Part shown: positions 24,822 to 31,082 of the stretch, in pieces
How the letters are laid out: each line of letters opens with the position of its first letter
Position numbering within the stretch: position 1 is the stretch's first letter
NCBI GenBank assembly: GCA_036011305.1
Contig: DASCNA010000137.1
Span: forward strand, 1-31,082
DNA: 31,082 nt
Source of the DNA: DASCNA01 sp036011305
Lineage (GTDB): Bacteria; Verrucomicrobiota; Lentisphaeria; Victivallales; GWF2-38-69
Direction: 5' to 3'
Program-made: the position numbers and the translations under genes
The notes under the pieces: model-generated
The model's database searches: none
Seen by the model: the letters and a program-made list of their open reading frames with translations, nothing else
What the model was told of the DNA's origin: nothing

Positions 24822-27800
24822 CTATTTCATCAATGCTTTGAGTGTATCTTTGCAGATATTTATAAATGCAGGCTTTTTATATTCAGAAGACCATCTTCCG
24901 CCGATTTCCTGCTCAATGATTTCTGATAACTTTTCATCAATGGAATTAATTAATTTCTCAGTTAATTTTTGACCAATTAACAAGCTTTCAAGATAATAAA
25001 ATCTACCTGGCTTTGAAAATAAAGCACCATGTGCCAGAATACACTCTTCAATTTTGTCATTTTTGTCAAATGAGACTAAAGCTAGTGAAGAGATTCTAGT
25101 TATATTTACAGCACCGCGTCTACCAAGTTGTATATAGCCATATTTATATCTTTTACTAGGCTTAGGAATTATTATTTTAGTGATGAGTTCTTCATATTCT
25201 CTATGAGTTCTATAGGAGCCTGTAATAAAGTCTTCAATCTTAAAACGTCGTGTTCCTTTGGCAGAAGCAAGCTCCAGTTCAGCATTATAAGCTATTAATG
25301 GGGGGATAGAATCTCCACAAGGTGCGGCATTTGCTATATTGCCCCCAATTGTTCCCATATTCCTAGTCTGTTTAGCTCCTATAGTACTGCATGCTTCGAC
25401 AAGTGCAGGGAGAAAATTTTTAATTTTATCATTATTAATAATATCTTTATATTTAGCCGCAGCACCAATAATAATTTCATTTTGATTTGACTCAATACTT
25501 GTTATTTCCTTTAAATTGCCAACATAGAGAAGGTCAGTTTTATGTGTTGCTTTTCTCAACTCAATTGCTACATCTGTACCGCCGGCAAAAATAGTATATT
25601 TTTTGTCGTTTAGTAATTTCAATGCTTCATTTAGATTATTAGGCACAGTGTAAGTAATATTGGATAATCTGGGACTTTGTTTTTTGCCAGAGGAAGAAAG
25701 ACCGGCTTCACTTGCTCTTGAAGGTTTAACTAATTGTTTGTCTAGAAAAATCTTTTCAAGCGTAAGAGGAATTTCATAAAATCTTTTGCCAAGTGCATTG
25801 GATACTGCGTTATTAACTGCTGCTGCACCGAGTTCTAATGTCGGTTCACCAAGGCTTTTAGCACCTAATGGTCCATCTGCATCTGGATTTTCTATGATAA
25901 TTGGTTCTATTTTATTAATATCTTTAATTGTCGGAATTAAATATTCATCTAGGTTTTCTGATTTTAGTTCACCATTTTGAATATTATAGTGCTCCCAAAT
26001 TCCATAACCTAAACCTTGAGCTACTCCTCCGTATATTTGACCTTCTGCACCAAGTCTGTTTATTGTCTTGCCTACATCATGTGCTGCTGTAACTTTTTCT
26101 ACCTCTATTTTGCCGGTGTGAGTATCAATTCGTAAATCTATTATCTGACATCCGTAGACATATGTAAAGTATGCATTACCCTGACCTGTTTCCTCATCCC
26201 ATGAAACCTCAGGTGCTTTGTACCATCCATAAGCAGAAAGATTAACACCTGCCTGATATGCTCTGAATGCTGCACCTTTGAACGGCATGGATTTTCCATT
26301 ACTTGCGTAAATGAAGCCATCTTTCCAATCAAGTTCATCAATAGTACTAACTTCTAAATCAGTTTTTATAATATTAAAAATACGTTCTTTAATTTCCTGA
26401 GCAGCCATTAATGTAGCATTTCCACCCATTAATGTTGATCTTGAGGCAACAGTAGGACCACCGTCATTAATTTGAGCAGTTTGCGGTTCCAAAAAATGAA
26501 TATCTTCAAATTTTGCGCCCAAAACTTCTGCAGCAATTTGACCGAATGTTGTTCGTAAACCCTGGCCATTTTCGTTAAGGCCTGCCTGTAAATAGACACT
26601 TCCGTCAAGCTGTACAGATACAATCGCTGATGTAGCGTCAACACCTTCAGCACCTAAGCAGCAGCCTCTATAACTGCTGGCCATTCCAATGCCGTATTTA
26701 TATCTATTGGAGGAACTGTTTTTTATCTTATAATTTTTTACTTTCTTGAAATAATCAGATTTCTTTACAGCTTCATCAATTACCTGATTTAAGGATACTG
26801 TATGTTTGTCTAAAACCTGACCGCTGGCAGTAATACTGTTTTGTTTAAATCCATTTAATTTTCTAATTTCATATGGAGTAATATTGCATATATCTGCTAT
26901 TTCATCCATCAGTGATTCCTGAGCATATATAATCTGTGGAGAACCAAACCCTCTGAATGCTGCTGTATATGTATTATTTGTATAAATTGAACGAACATCT
27001 GTGTGAACGTTTGGAATTTCGTAAGGGCCTGCAGCTTGAACAACACTTCTCCATGTTACAAAAAATGACATAGATGAGTAAGCACCGCTATCAGCTAATA
27101 TGTTTATTTTTAATGCTTGGATTTTACCGTTTTTATTAAAGCCTATTTTATGTTTAATACAGTAAGGATGTCTTTTATAGCTTTCTTTTATAGAATTTTC
27201 TCTAGATAAAGTCAGTTTTACAGGTCTATCTGTTAGCTTAGCTAAAAGAGATACCCTTGCAGCCATTGCAGAAACAGTATCATCTTTACCTCCAAATGAA
27301 CCACCTATTAGTGTGCCATTAACATTCACTTGATTCAATTTTATATCAAGACATTTAGCAACAAATTTTCTCGTTGTAAAAGGGCATTGAAAGGATCCAT
27401 GAAGTTTAATGCCTCTGCATGATGGATCGGGAATAGCTATGGCACTTTCTGTTTCTATATAGGCATGTTCGTGAAATCCGGTGTTGTATTCTCTTTCGAG
27501 TACTTGATCAGAGTCTTCAAAACCTTTTTCTACATTACCTTTTCGCAATGGATAATGAAGTACCACATTGCTTTTATATTCAGGATGAATTAACCTGGCA
27601 TCATCTTTAAGTGCATCATGAACATTAAAGATACCTTCAAGTTCTTCATATTCTATTTCAATACTGTCAGCAGCCTTATTTGCGATTTCAAGAGTCTCTG
27701 CTGCAACTACTGCAATAACGTCCCCTGAATAAAAAGCCTGATCTTTTACCAGTATTTTTTGGTCTTCACGAACATGACCAACAGTTATTTGACCTGGGAT

Positions 27801-28010
27801 ATCATCTTGAAGAATAATTCTTTTGACTCCAGGAATAGCAGAAGCTTTACTTGTATCAATTTTCTTAATTATTGCACTTGGATAATCTGTATATCGTTGT
27901 GCAGCGTATAGCATTCCATGTATTTTAATATCATCACTATAAACAGCTTTTCCTGTGACTTTTTCATAGCCGTCTATTCTCGGGACTTTTTTCCCTACTA
28001 CATTACCCAT
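24822..28010 (-). CDS. Fused molybdopterin-binding/FAD-binding molybdenum hydroxylase
   Basis: 1062 residues. Residues 1-755 are a molybdopterin domain (GGSFGGKD ending at D243, R321, AFRGFG around 351-356, NGQG at 481-484, GEP with E722). A linker at about 757-783 (Ser/Lys/Pro-rich) joins a C-terminal FAD domain at about 785-1062 with AGGTD at 809-813 and TIGGN at 887-891. Compared with bovine XDH, E802 becomes Asp, H884 becomes Gln325, while R880, F914 and E1261 are kept. The F1009 region is replaced by ASSYRGCCLGAEG. So it is a catalytically competent hydroxylase, but its purine pocket differs. Candidates are another purine, nicotinate or a related heterocycle. It leads an operon with the [2Fe-2S] subunit and an MFS transporter. 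Confidence 0.9.
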   Translation of the reverse strand: MGNVVGKKVPRIDGYEKVTGKAVYSDDIKIHGMLYAAQRYTDYPSAIIKKIDTSKASAIPGVKRIILQDDIPGQITVGHVREDQKILVKDQAFYSGDVIAVVAAETLEIANKAADSIEIEYEELEGIFNVHDALKDDARLIHPEYKSNVVLHYPLRKGNVEKGFEDSDQVLEREYNTGFHEHAYIETESAIAIPDPSCRGIKLHGSFQCPFTTRKFVAKCLDIKLNQVNVNGTLIGGSFGGKDDTVSAMAARVSLLAKLTDRPVKLTLSRENSIKESYKRHPYCIKHKIGFNKNGKIQALKINILADSGAYSSMSFFVTWRSVVQAAGPYEIPNVHTDVRSIYTNNTYTAAFRGFGSPQIIYAQESLMDEIADICNITPYEIRKLNGFKQNSITASGQVLDKHTVSLNQVIDEAVKKSDYFKKVKNYKIKNSSSNRYKYGIGMASSYRGCCLGAEGVDATSAIVSVQLDGSVYLQAGLNENGQGLRTTFGQIAAEVLGAKFEDIHFLEPQTAQINDGGPTVASRSTLMGGNATLMAAQEIKERIFNIIKTDLEVSTIDELDWKDGFIYASNGKSMPFKGAAFRAYQAGVNLSAYGWYKAPEVSWDEETGQGNAYFTYVYGCQIIDLRIDTHTGKIEVEKVTAAHDVGKTINRLGAEGQIYGGVAQGLGYGIWEHYNIQNGELKSENLDEYLIPTIKDINKIEPIIIENPDADGPLGAKSLGEPTLELGAAAVNNAVSNALGKRFYEIPLTLEKIFLDKQLVKPSRASEAGLSSSGKKQSPRLSNITYTVPNNLNEALKLLNDKKYTIFAGGTDVAIELRKATHKTDLLYVGNLKEITSIESNQNEIIIGAAAKYKDIINNDKIKNFLPALVEACSTIGAKQTRNMGTIGGNIANAAPCGDSIPPLIAYNAELELASAKGTRRFKIEDFITGSYRTHREYEELITKIIIPKPSKRYKYGYIQLGRRGAVNITRISSLALVSFDKNDKIEECILAHGALFSKPGRFYYLESLLIGQKLTEKLINSIDEKLSEIIEQEIGGRWSSEYKKPAFINICKDTLKALMK

Positions 28011-28187
28011 AATTCCACCAGCGTTTTAAATTTCAAAAATAGAGACACATACATGTGTCATTAAATATAAAGATATTTATTACGATAGGCAATTGTCCGG
28101 ACAGTAGTGATATACCGATTTACAATATAGTTGCCTGTTTTATAGTTTTATTAAAAACTAAAAAACATTTTGTTTTATAAAAGTAAA
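28011..28187 (-). promoter_or_regulatory. Control region upstream of the Mo/FAD hydroxylase operon
   Basis: 177 nt between tRNA-Cys and the operon, both on the minus strand. A palindrome GACACAT-AC-ATGTGTC (28044-28059) with perfect 7-bp arms looks like a dimeric repressor operator 34 nt from the start codon. Farther up, AGGCAA (28087-28092) and TTGCCT (28131-28136) enclose TGTCCGGACA, a 10-bp palindrome at 28095-28104. AAAACA/TGTTTT arms just past the tRNA may end its transcript. No known riboswitch consensus fits. Confidence 0.45.
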
Positions 28188-28264
28188 TGGAGGCGTGAGC
28201 CGGATTCGAACCGGCGAATATTGGTTTTGCAGACCAGTCCCTTAGACCACTTGGGCATCACGCC
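28188..28264 (-). tRNA. tRNA-Cys (GCA)
   Basis: On the minus strand the 7-bp acceptor stem GGCGTGA/TCACGCC is perfect. The T arm GCCGG-TTCGAAT-CCGGC is canonical, and the anticodon loop CTGCAAA gives anticodon GCA. The discriminator is U, as in tRNA-Cys, followed by an encoded CCA (28188-28190). The lowest anticodon-stem pair is a C-A mismatch. The arm sizes are standard, not those of tRNA-Sec. Confidence 0.95.
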
Positions 28265-28383
28265 ATTTAATTTGAGCTTATAAAATATAGTTAAAATCAG
28301 TTTTTTCTAATCACAAAACAGAAAAAAATTAAAAATAATATATATTTTATAAACTCTTGATACAAAATGAAAGTGAAAAAGTT

Positions 28384-29136
28384 ATGAATATACTGCTTGC
28401 AAATGATGATGGATATAATGCTGAAGGAATATTAACTTTATACAACGTTTTAAATAAAGATCATAATGTTTATTTATGTGCACCGTTGACTCAGAAGAGT
28501 GCAGCTTCACATTCTGTAACGCTGTTCAAATCTATGGAAATTAAAGAAGTTGAAGGAGGCTATGCTGTCGATGGAACTCCTGTTGACTGTGTAAAAGTAG
28601 CTCTGTTCGGTGTCTATAAAGATATTAATTTTGATTTAGTCATTTCAGGAATCAACAATGGTTCAAATATGGGAGATGATATATTTTATTCAGGAACAGT
28701 CGCTGTGGCACGTGAAGGTTTGATAAATAAAATTCCCGGGTTGGCATGCTCAATGGACAGACCTTCAAATTTGGCAAATCTGCAGGCGGCTTCAAGATTT
28801 ATAAATAGCATGATATCAAAATTTTCAAAAGATCTATTGAAAGAGAAATTTATCTTAAATATAAATTTTCCATCATCTGATAACTTTTCTGGTGCAAGAA
28901 TTACTCATTTGGGAAATAGGCTTTATAATGAAACAATTTATATGGAAGAAAACGATGGAATAAAATATGCATCGATAGTTGGTGATGGCGTTGCTTTTCT
29001 GCATAATGAAGGTAGTGACCTTAACTGCATTGATGGAGGCCATATTTCAATAACACCGTTAAAAAATGAATATTTTGCTCCGCCAATTATAAATCAGTTG
29101 GATGAAATAATTATTGAAATGGAAAAGTTATTATAA
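28384..29136 (+). CDS. surE: 5'/3'-nucleotidase SurE
   Basis: 250 residues from the ATG at 28384; an in-frame TTG at 28357 would add nine residues absent from the family. The metal-site signature MNILLANDDGYNAEG begins the protein. APLTQKSAASHS supplies the conserved Ser, and SGINNGSNMGDD with YSGTVAVAREG are the other SurE hallmarks. The enzyme dephosphorylates nucleoside monophosphates and related phosphates in the cytosol and is linked to stationary-phase survival. It stands alone on the plus strand between tRNA-Cys and a strong bidirectional terminator. Release of nucleosides would fit with purine use nearby, but that is only context. Confidence 0.95.
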   Translation: MNILLANDDGYNAEGILTLYNVLNKDHNVYLCAPLTQKSAASHSVTLFKSMEIKEVEGGYAVDGTPVDCVKVALFGVYKDINFDLVISGINNGSNMGDDIFYSGTVAVAREGLINKIPGLACSMDRPSNLANLQAASRFINSMISKFSKDLLKEKFILNINFPSSDNFSGARITHLGNRLYNETIYMEENDGIKYASIVGDGVAFLHNEGSDLNCIDGGHISITPLKNEYFAPPIINQLDEIIIEMEKLL

Positions 29137-29138
29137 AA

Positions 29139-29164
29139 AAAGCGGAATTAAAAAATTCCGCTTT
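29139..29164. terminator. Bidirectional terminator between surE and the NifU-like gene
   Basis: A perfect 11-bp stem (core AGCGGAATT/AATTCCGCT) with a 4-nt A loop. It has a run of A on the left and T on the right, so it works as a U-tract terminator on either strand. It lies directly after the surE stop and ends 21 nt before the convergent gene's stop. Confidence 0.85.
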
Positions 29165-29184
29165 CAATATAAAAAATCAATAAA

Positions 29185-29409
29185 CTAATCCTGAACTCTT
29201 TCAACTAAAATTTCAGGATCGATTTGTTCTCTCAGGTCTTTTTCAATACCGTCTTTTAGAGTAATCATTGCATGGTGGCAGCTGCCGCAGGCACCAACTA
29301 ATCTAAGTTTTACAGTTTTGCCATCAATTTCGACGATTTCAAGATCACCGCCGTCAGCTTGAAGAAAACTTCTGATTTCTTCTAATCTGTTACGTATTTT
29401 GCTTTCCAT
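29185..29409 (-). CDS. NifU-like C-terminal-domain Fe-S scaffold protein
   Basis: 74 residues, a stand-alone Nfu domain. LQADGGDLEIVEIDG at 16-30 and the cluster-binding GACGSCHHA with C41 and C44 (CxxC) are diagnostic. Dimers of such proteins hold or transfer [4Fe-4S] clusters. The single-domain form is common in anaerobes. It follows dapL by 32 nt on the same strand and may share its transcript. It could serve the many Fe-S enzymes encoded in this window, though it is a general assembly factor. The stop is TAG. Confidence 0.93.
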   Translation of the reverse strand: MESKIRNRLEEIRSFLQADGGDLEIVEIDGKTVKLRLVGACGSCHHAMITLKDGIEKDLREQIDPEILVERVQD

Positions 29410-29441
29410 GTTAATTTCCCTTTTTTATTGCTATTGTTTTA

Positions 29442-30680
29442 TTAAAAAATAAATTTAGAGCTTTTAAGTCTATTTTTAAATTCATTAAGTACATTTTTTT
29501 CATCTTCAATGCCGTTTACAGCTACAAAAGTTGCACTGAAACGAACATAATGTCCTATATCATCCCAAGGCACTGCGCTAATTAATTTATCTTTAATCAG
29601 CCATTGAGTGAATTCTTCAGCATTTGCAAATTCTGGTCCGTTTTTCACAGCCTTAGGTATTTTTACATATAGATAAAAACTACCTTGAGGCATTTTAGCA
29701 GGAAATCCTAATTCCTGTAGAGTTTCGGTTAGGCTTTTTAACCTTCTTTCATATTTTATATTTATTGCAGGGGTAATGTTCTCCCAGTTTTCAAGAGCTG
29801 TTACAGATGCTTTCTGGATCGCGGCAAATTGACCGCTGTCTGCATTGTCTTTTACATAGGCAAATGTTTTTACAGCTAAAGCATTGCCGCACACCCAGCT
29901 TAATCTCCAACCTGTCATATTAAAACCTTTTGACATACTATGCAATTCAATTGCACAATCCATCCCTCCGGGTATTGAAAGAATACTGATAGGTTTTTTG
30001 TTAAAAGTTAAAGGAGCATAAGCAGCATCTGATATTACCAGAATATTATTTTCTTTAGCAAATTTAATAACTTTCTTAAAAAAATCTTCAGTAGCAACAG
30101 CACCAGTTGGATTATTTGGATAGTTTATGTATAGCAATTTAGCTCTTCTTCTCTGATCTTCTGTTAAAGATTCGAGATTTGGCAGGAAAGAATTTTCCTC
30201 ATTTAGAGGAAGATTTACAACTTCTCCTCCTAAGTATTTTGTCCATGTCCCGCAAACAGGATAGCCAGGAACAGTTAATATAGCTATATCTCCTGGGTTG
30301 ATAAAAGCTGACGGTATTAATGAAAGTGCAGATTTACTTCCTACAGCGTGACATATTTCCTCATTATGGCAAAGGTTGACGGAGAAAACGTCGTGCATGT
30401 ATTTTTTGACAGCTTGTTTGAAATCCAGTATACCATTATCAGTGTATTGTCTGTTGCTCCATTTGGCAGCTTCTTCAGTTAACGTTTCTATAACTGCGTG
30501 GTAGGCCATTTCGTCAGGCTCACCAACTCCCATGTCAATTAACTCAACTCCAGGATTGGCAGCCAGAGCTTCTCTCTTTGCTCTTTTTATTTTCTCGAAC
30601 TTGTATATTTTATCTTCTTTACCAAAGGTATTGCCACCAATACGTTCAGCAATATTATTTTGTAAATAACTTTCTTGCAT
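29442..30680 (-). CDS. dapL: LL-diaminopimelate aminotransferase
   Basis: 412 residues from the ATG at 30680, which has GGAAAG 9 nt upstream. The ORF runs open to 30761, but the extra 27 residues lack homologous character. AERIGGNTFGKEDKIYKFEK and DMGVGEPDEMA begin the family pattern. NYPNNPTGA, SDAAYAPL, and the PLP lysine in HSMSKGFNMTGWR (K251) are class I aminotransferase motifs. DapL converts tetrahydrodipicolinate directly to LL-diaminopimelate with glutamate, for lysine and peptidoglycan synthesis. This route is typical of Chlamydiae, Lentisphaerota, some Spirochaetes and Deltaproteobacteria, cyanobacteria and archaea, and supports the suggested placement. Confidence 0.92.
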   Translation of the reverse strand: MQESYLQNNIAERIGGNTFGKEDKIYKFEKIKRAKREALAANPGVELIDMGVGEPDEMAYHAVIETLTEEAAKWSNRQYTDNGILDFKQAVKKYMHDVFSVNLCHNEEICHAVGSKSALSLIPSAFINPGDIAILTVPGYPVCGTWTKYLGGEVVNLPLNEENSFLPNLESLTEDQRRRAKLLYINYPNNPTGAVATEDFFKKVIKFAKENNILVISDAAYAPLTFNKKPISILSIPGGMDCAIELHSMSKGFNMTGWRLSWVCGNALAVKTFAYVKDNADSGQFAAIQKASVTALENWENITPAINIKYERRLKSLTETLQELGFPAKMPQGSFYLYVKIPKAVKNGPEFANAEEFTQWLIKDKLISAVPWDDIGHYVRFSATFVAVNGIEDEKNVLNEFKNRLKSSKFIF

Positions 30681-30707
30681 TATATCTGTCTTTCCGCAAT
30701 TATTATT

Positions 30708-30735
30708 CTTATTTCTTGATATTAAAAGAAATAAG
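30708..30735 (-). other. 10-bp inverted repeat in the dapL leader
   Basis: CTTATTTCTT (30708-30717) and its exact complement (30726-30735) flank an 8-nt loop, 28 nt upstream of the dapL start and downstream of the small selenoprotein candidate. It may be a terminator for the small gene, an operator, or a leader hairpin. The sequence alone does not decide. Confidence 0.4.
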
Positions 30736-30789
30736 TTAATGTCAGAAAGATAAATTAACACACAAGTTTGTTATAAAAACTCTGTTTTA

Positions 30790-30963
30790 TTATGATTTAA
30801 GAGTGAATAATGCAATTATAATGCCAAAAATTGCACCAAATATAATCCCTGACCAGGGGGTGGAGACTAGGCTTCAAGTACTACCAGAGCATTTACCTGC
30901 GTATCCTAAAAGTCCACCTGCAACAGCACCAATAACTAAACCAATGATAATTCTTATAATCAT
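30790..30963 (-). CDS. Candidate small membrane selenoprotein (in-frame TGA, DUF6132-like)
   Basis: Reading through one TGA (30874-30876, codon 30) gives 57 residues. A hydrophobic Gly-rich helix covers 2-22, then a short loop KCSGST-U-SLVSTPW with C25 and Sec30, then a second helix at about 39-55. From memory, the small DUF6132-type family has the same layout with a GCSSGTC-PITSNP loop, so the TGA falls on the second conserved Cys (C-x4-C becomes C-x4-U). A hairpin with a GGUC loop follows the TGA (see the SECIS entry). Reading without recoding would give two fragments of 29 and 27 residues. The ribosome-binding site is weak (A-run then AAG, 7 nt before ATG). It is probably inner membrane with a redox role. 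The alternative is a pseudogene with a Cys-to-stop change. Confidence 0.68.
30847..30876 (-). promoter_or_regulatory. Putative bacterial SECIS element with UGA codon
   Basis: In the minus-strand RNA, UGA is followed by 15 nt and then the stem CCCU/AGGG (30855-30858 with 30847-30850) around the tetraloop GGUC (30851-30854). The loop begins 19 nt after UGA. The E. coli fdhF SECIS also has an apical GGUC, about 18 nt after its UGA. The segment is clearly more GC-rich than the surrounding DNA, consistent with a conserved RNA fold. A pairing of ACC with GGU may extend the lower stem. SelB binding is inferred. Confidence 0.6.
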
Positions 30964-31082
30964 AAATAATCTTTTTTTTTAGATGTAAATTAATTTTTTA
31001 TAGTTTGCTTGATGACAATAGTGATAAATGTATCTGAATTTAATGTTCATTATAGAGAATTATTGAGAAATTATAATTCATC

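Noticed and set aside
28087..28136. Purine riboswitch upstream of the Mo/FAD operon
   Set aside because: A closing stem and a CUAC-like string are present, but the conserved junctions and the two-loop P2/P3 geometry of the purine family cannot be drawn. Kept only as an unassigned structured element.
28188..28264. tRNA-Sec (selC)
   Set aside because: Anticodon is GCA, arms have normal sizes and the acceptor stem is 7 bp, so it is an ordinary tRNA-Cys.
30681..30761. 27-residue N-terminal extension of DapL
   Set aside because: It has no family similarity, overlaps a leader hairpin, and the ATG at 30680 has a good ribosome-binding site.
30790..30963. TGA as a sense codon throughout (alternative genetic code)
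   Set aside because: Other genes end with TGA at family-correct positions, for example xdhA overlapping xdhB, so TGA is a normal stop here.

Overview
The window is AT-rich DNA of a Gram-negative (two-membrane) bacterium. A lipoprotein-releasing LolC/LolD pair implies an outer membrane. An LL-diaminopimelate aminotransferase (DapL), an McsA/McsB protein-arginine kinase pair and the low GC together fit the PVC group (for example Lentisphaerota-like gut anaerobes) or a similar phylum. This placement is an inference; there is no rRNA or marker gene here to fix it. Genes are tightly packed, TAA stops predominate, and AT-rich hairpins separate transcription units.

Layout. 1-6.5 kb holds mostly stand-alone housekeeping or accessory genes: a WbuC-type cupin, a class-C-beta-lactamase-fold serine hydrolase, a Bcr/CflA-like MFS exporter, a HIT hydrolase, an FRG-domain protein, an exported three-repeat protein and transaldolase. 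6.6-12.9 kb is a plus-strand run: lolC-lolD, mcsA-mcsB, a 7TM-PAS histidine kinase without a receiver, and a PTR1/FolM-like pteridine reductase. 13-17 kb (minus strand) carries an MFS metabolite transporter, an aldo/keto reductase with a C-terminal two-cluster ferredoxin domain, and a lone HlyD-like periplasmic adaptor.

17-28 kb is a purine or N-heterocycle catabolic island built on molybdenum hydroxylases. It holds an SsnA-type amidohydrolase diverging from xdhA-xdhB, a MocA/YgfJ-like nucleotidyltransferase for cofactor maturation, and a second, convergent operon. That operon encodes a Mo-domain/FAD-domain fusion, a separate [2Fe-2S] subunit and an MFS transporter. The first enzyme keeps the purine-binding residues of xanthine dehydrogenase. 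The second has changed ones, so it probably acts on a different heterocycle. SsnA and YgfJ/MocA-type proteins are known companions of selenium-dependent molybdenum hydroxylases.

28-31 kb contains a tRNA-Cys gene, surE, a NifU-like Fe-S scaffold, dapL, and the most interesting item in the window. This is a 57-codon minus-strand ORF (30790-30963) interrupted by one in-frame TGA, which lies where a small two-helix membrane protein family has its second conserved Cys. It is followed 15 nt later by a short hairpin with a GGUC apical loop, the loop of the E. coli fdhF SECIS. I read it as a probable small membrane selenoprotein. Together with the SsnA/YgfJ context it suggests that this organism uses selenium.
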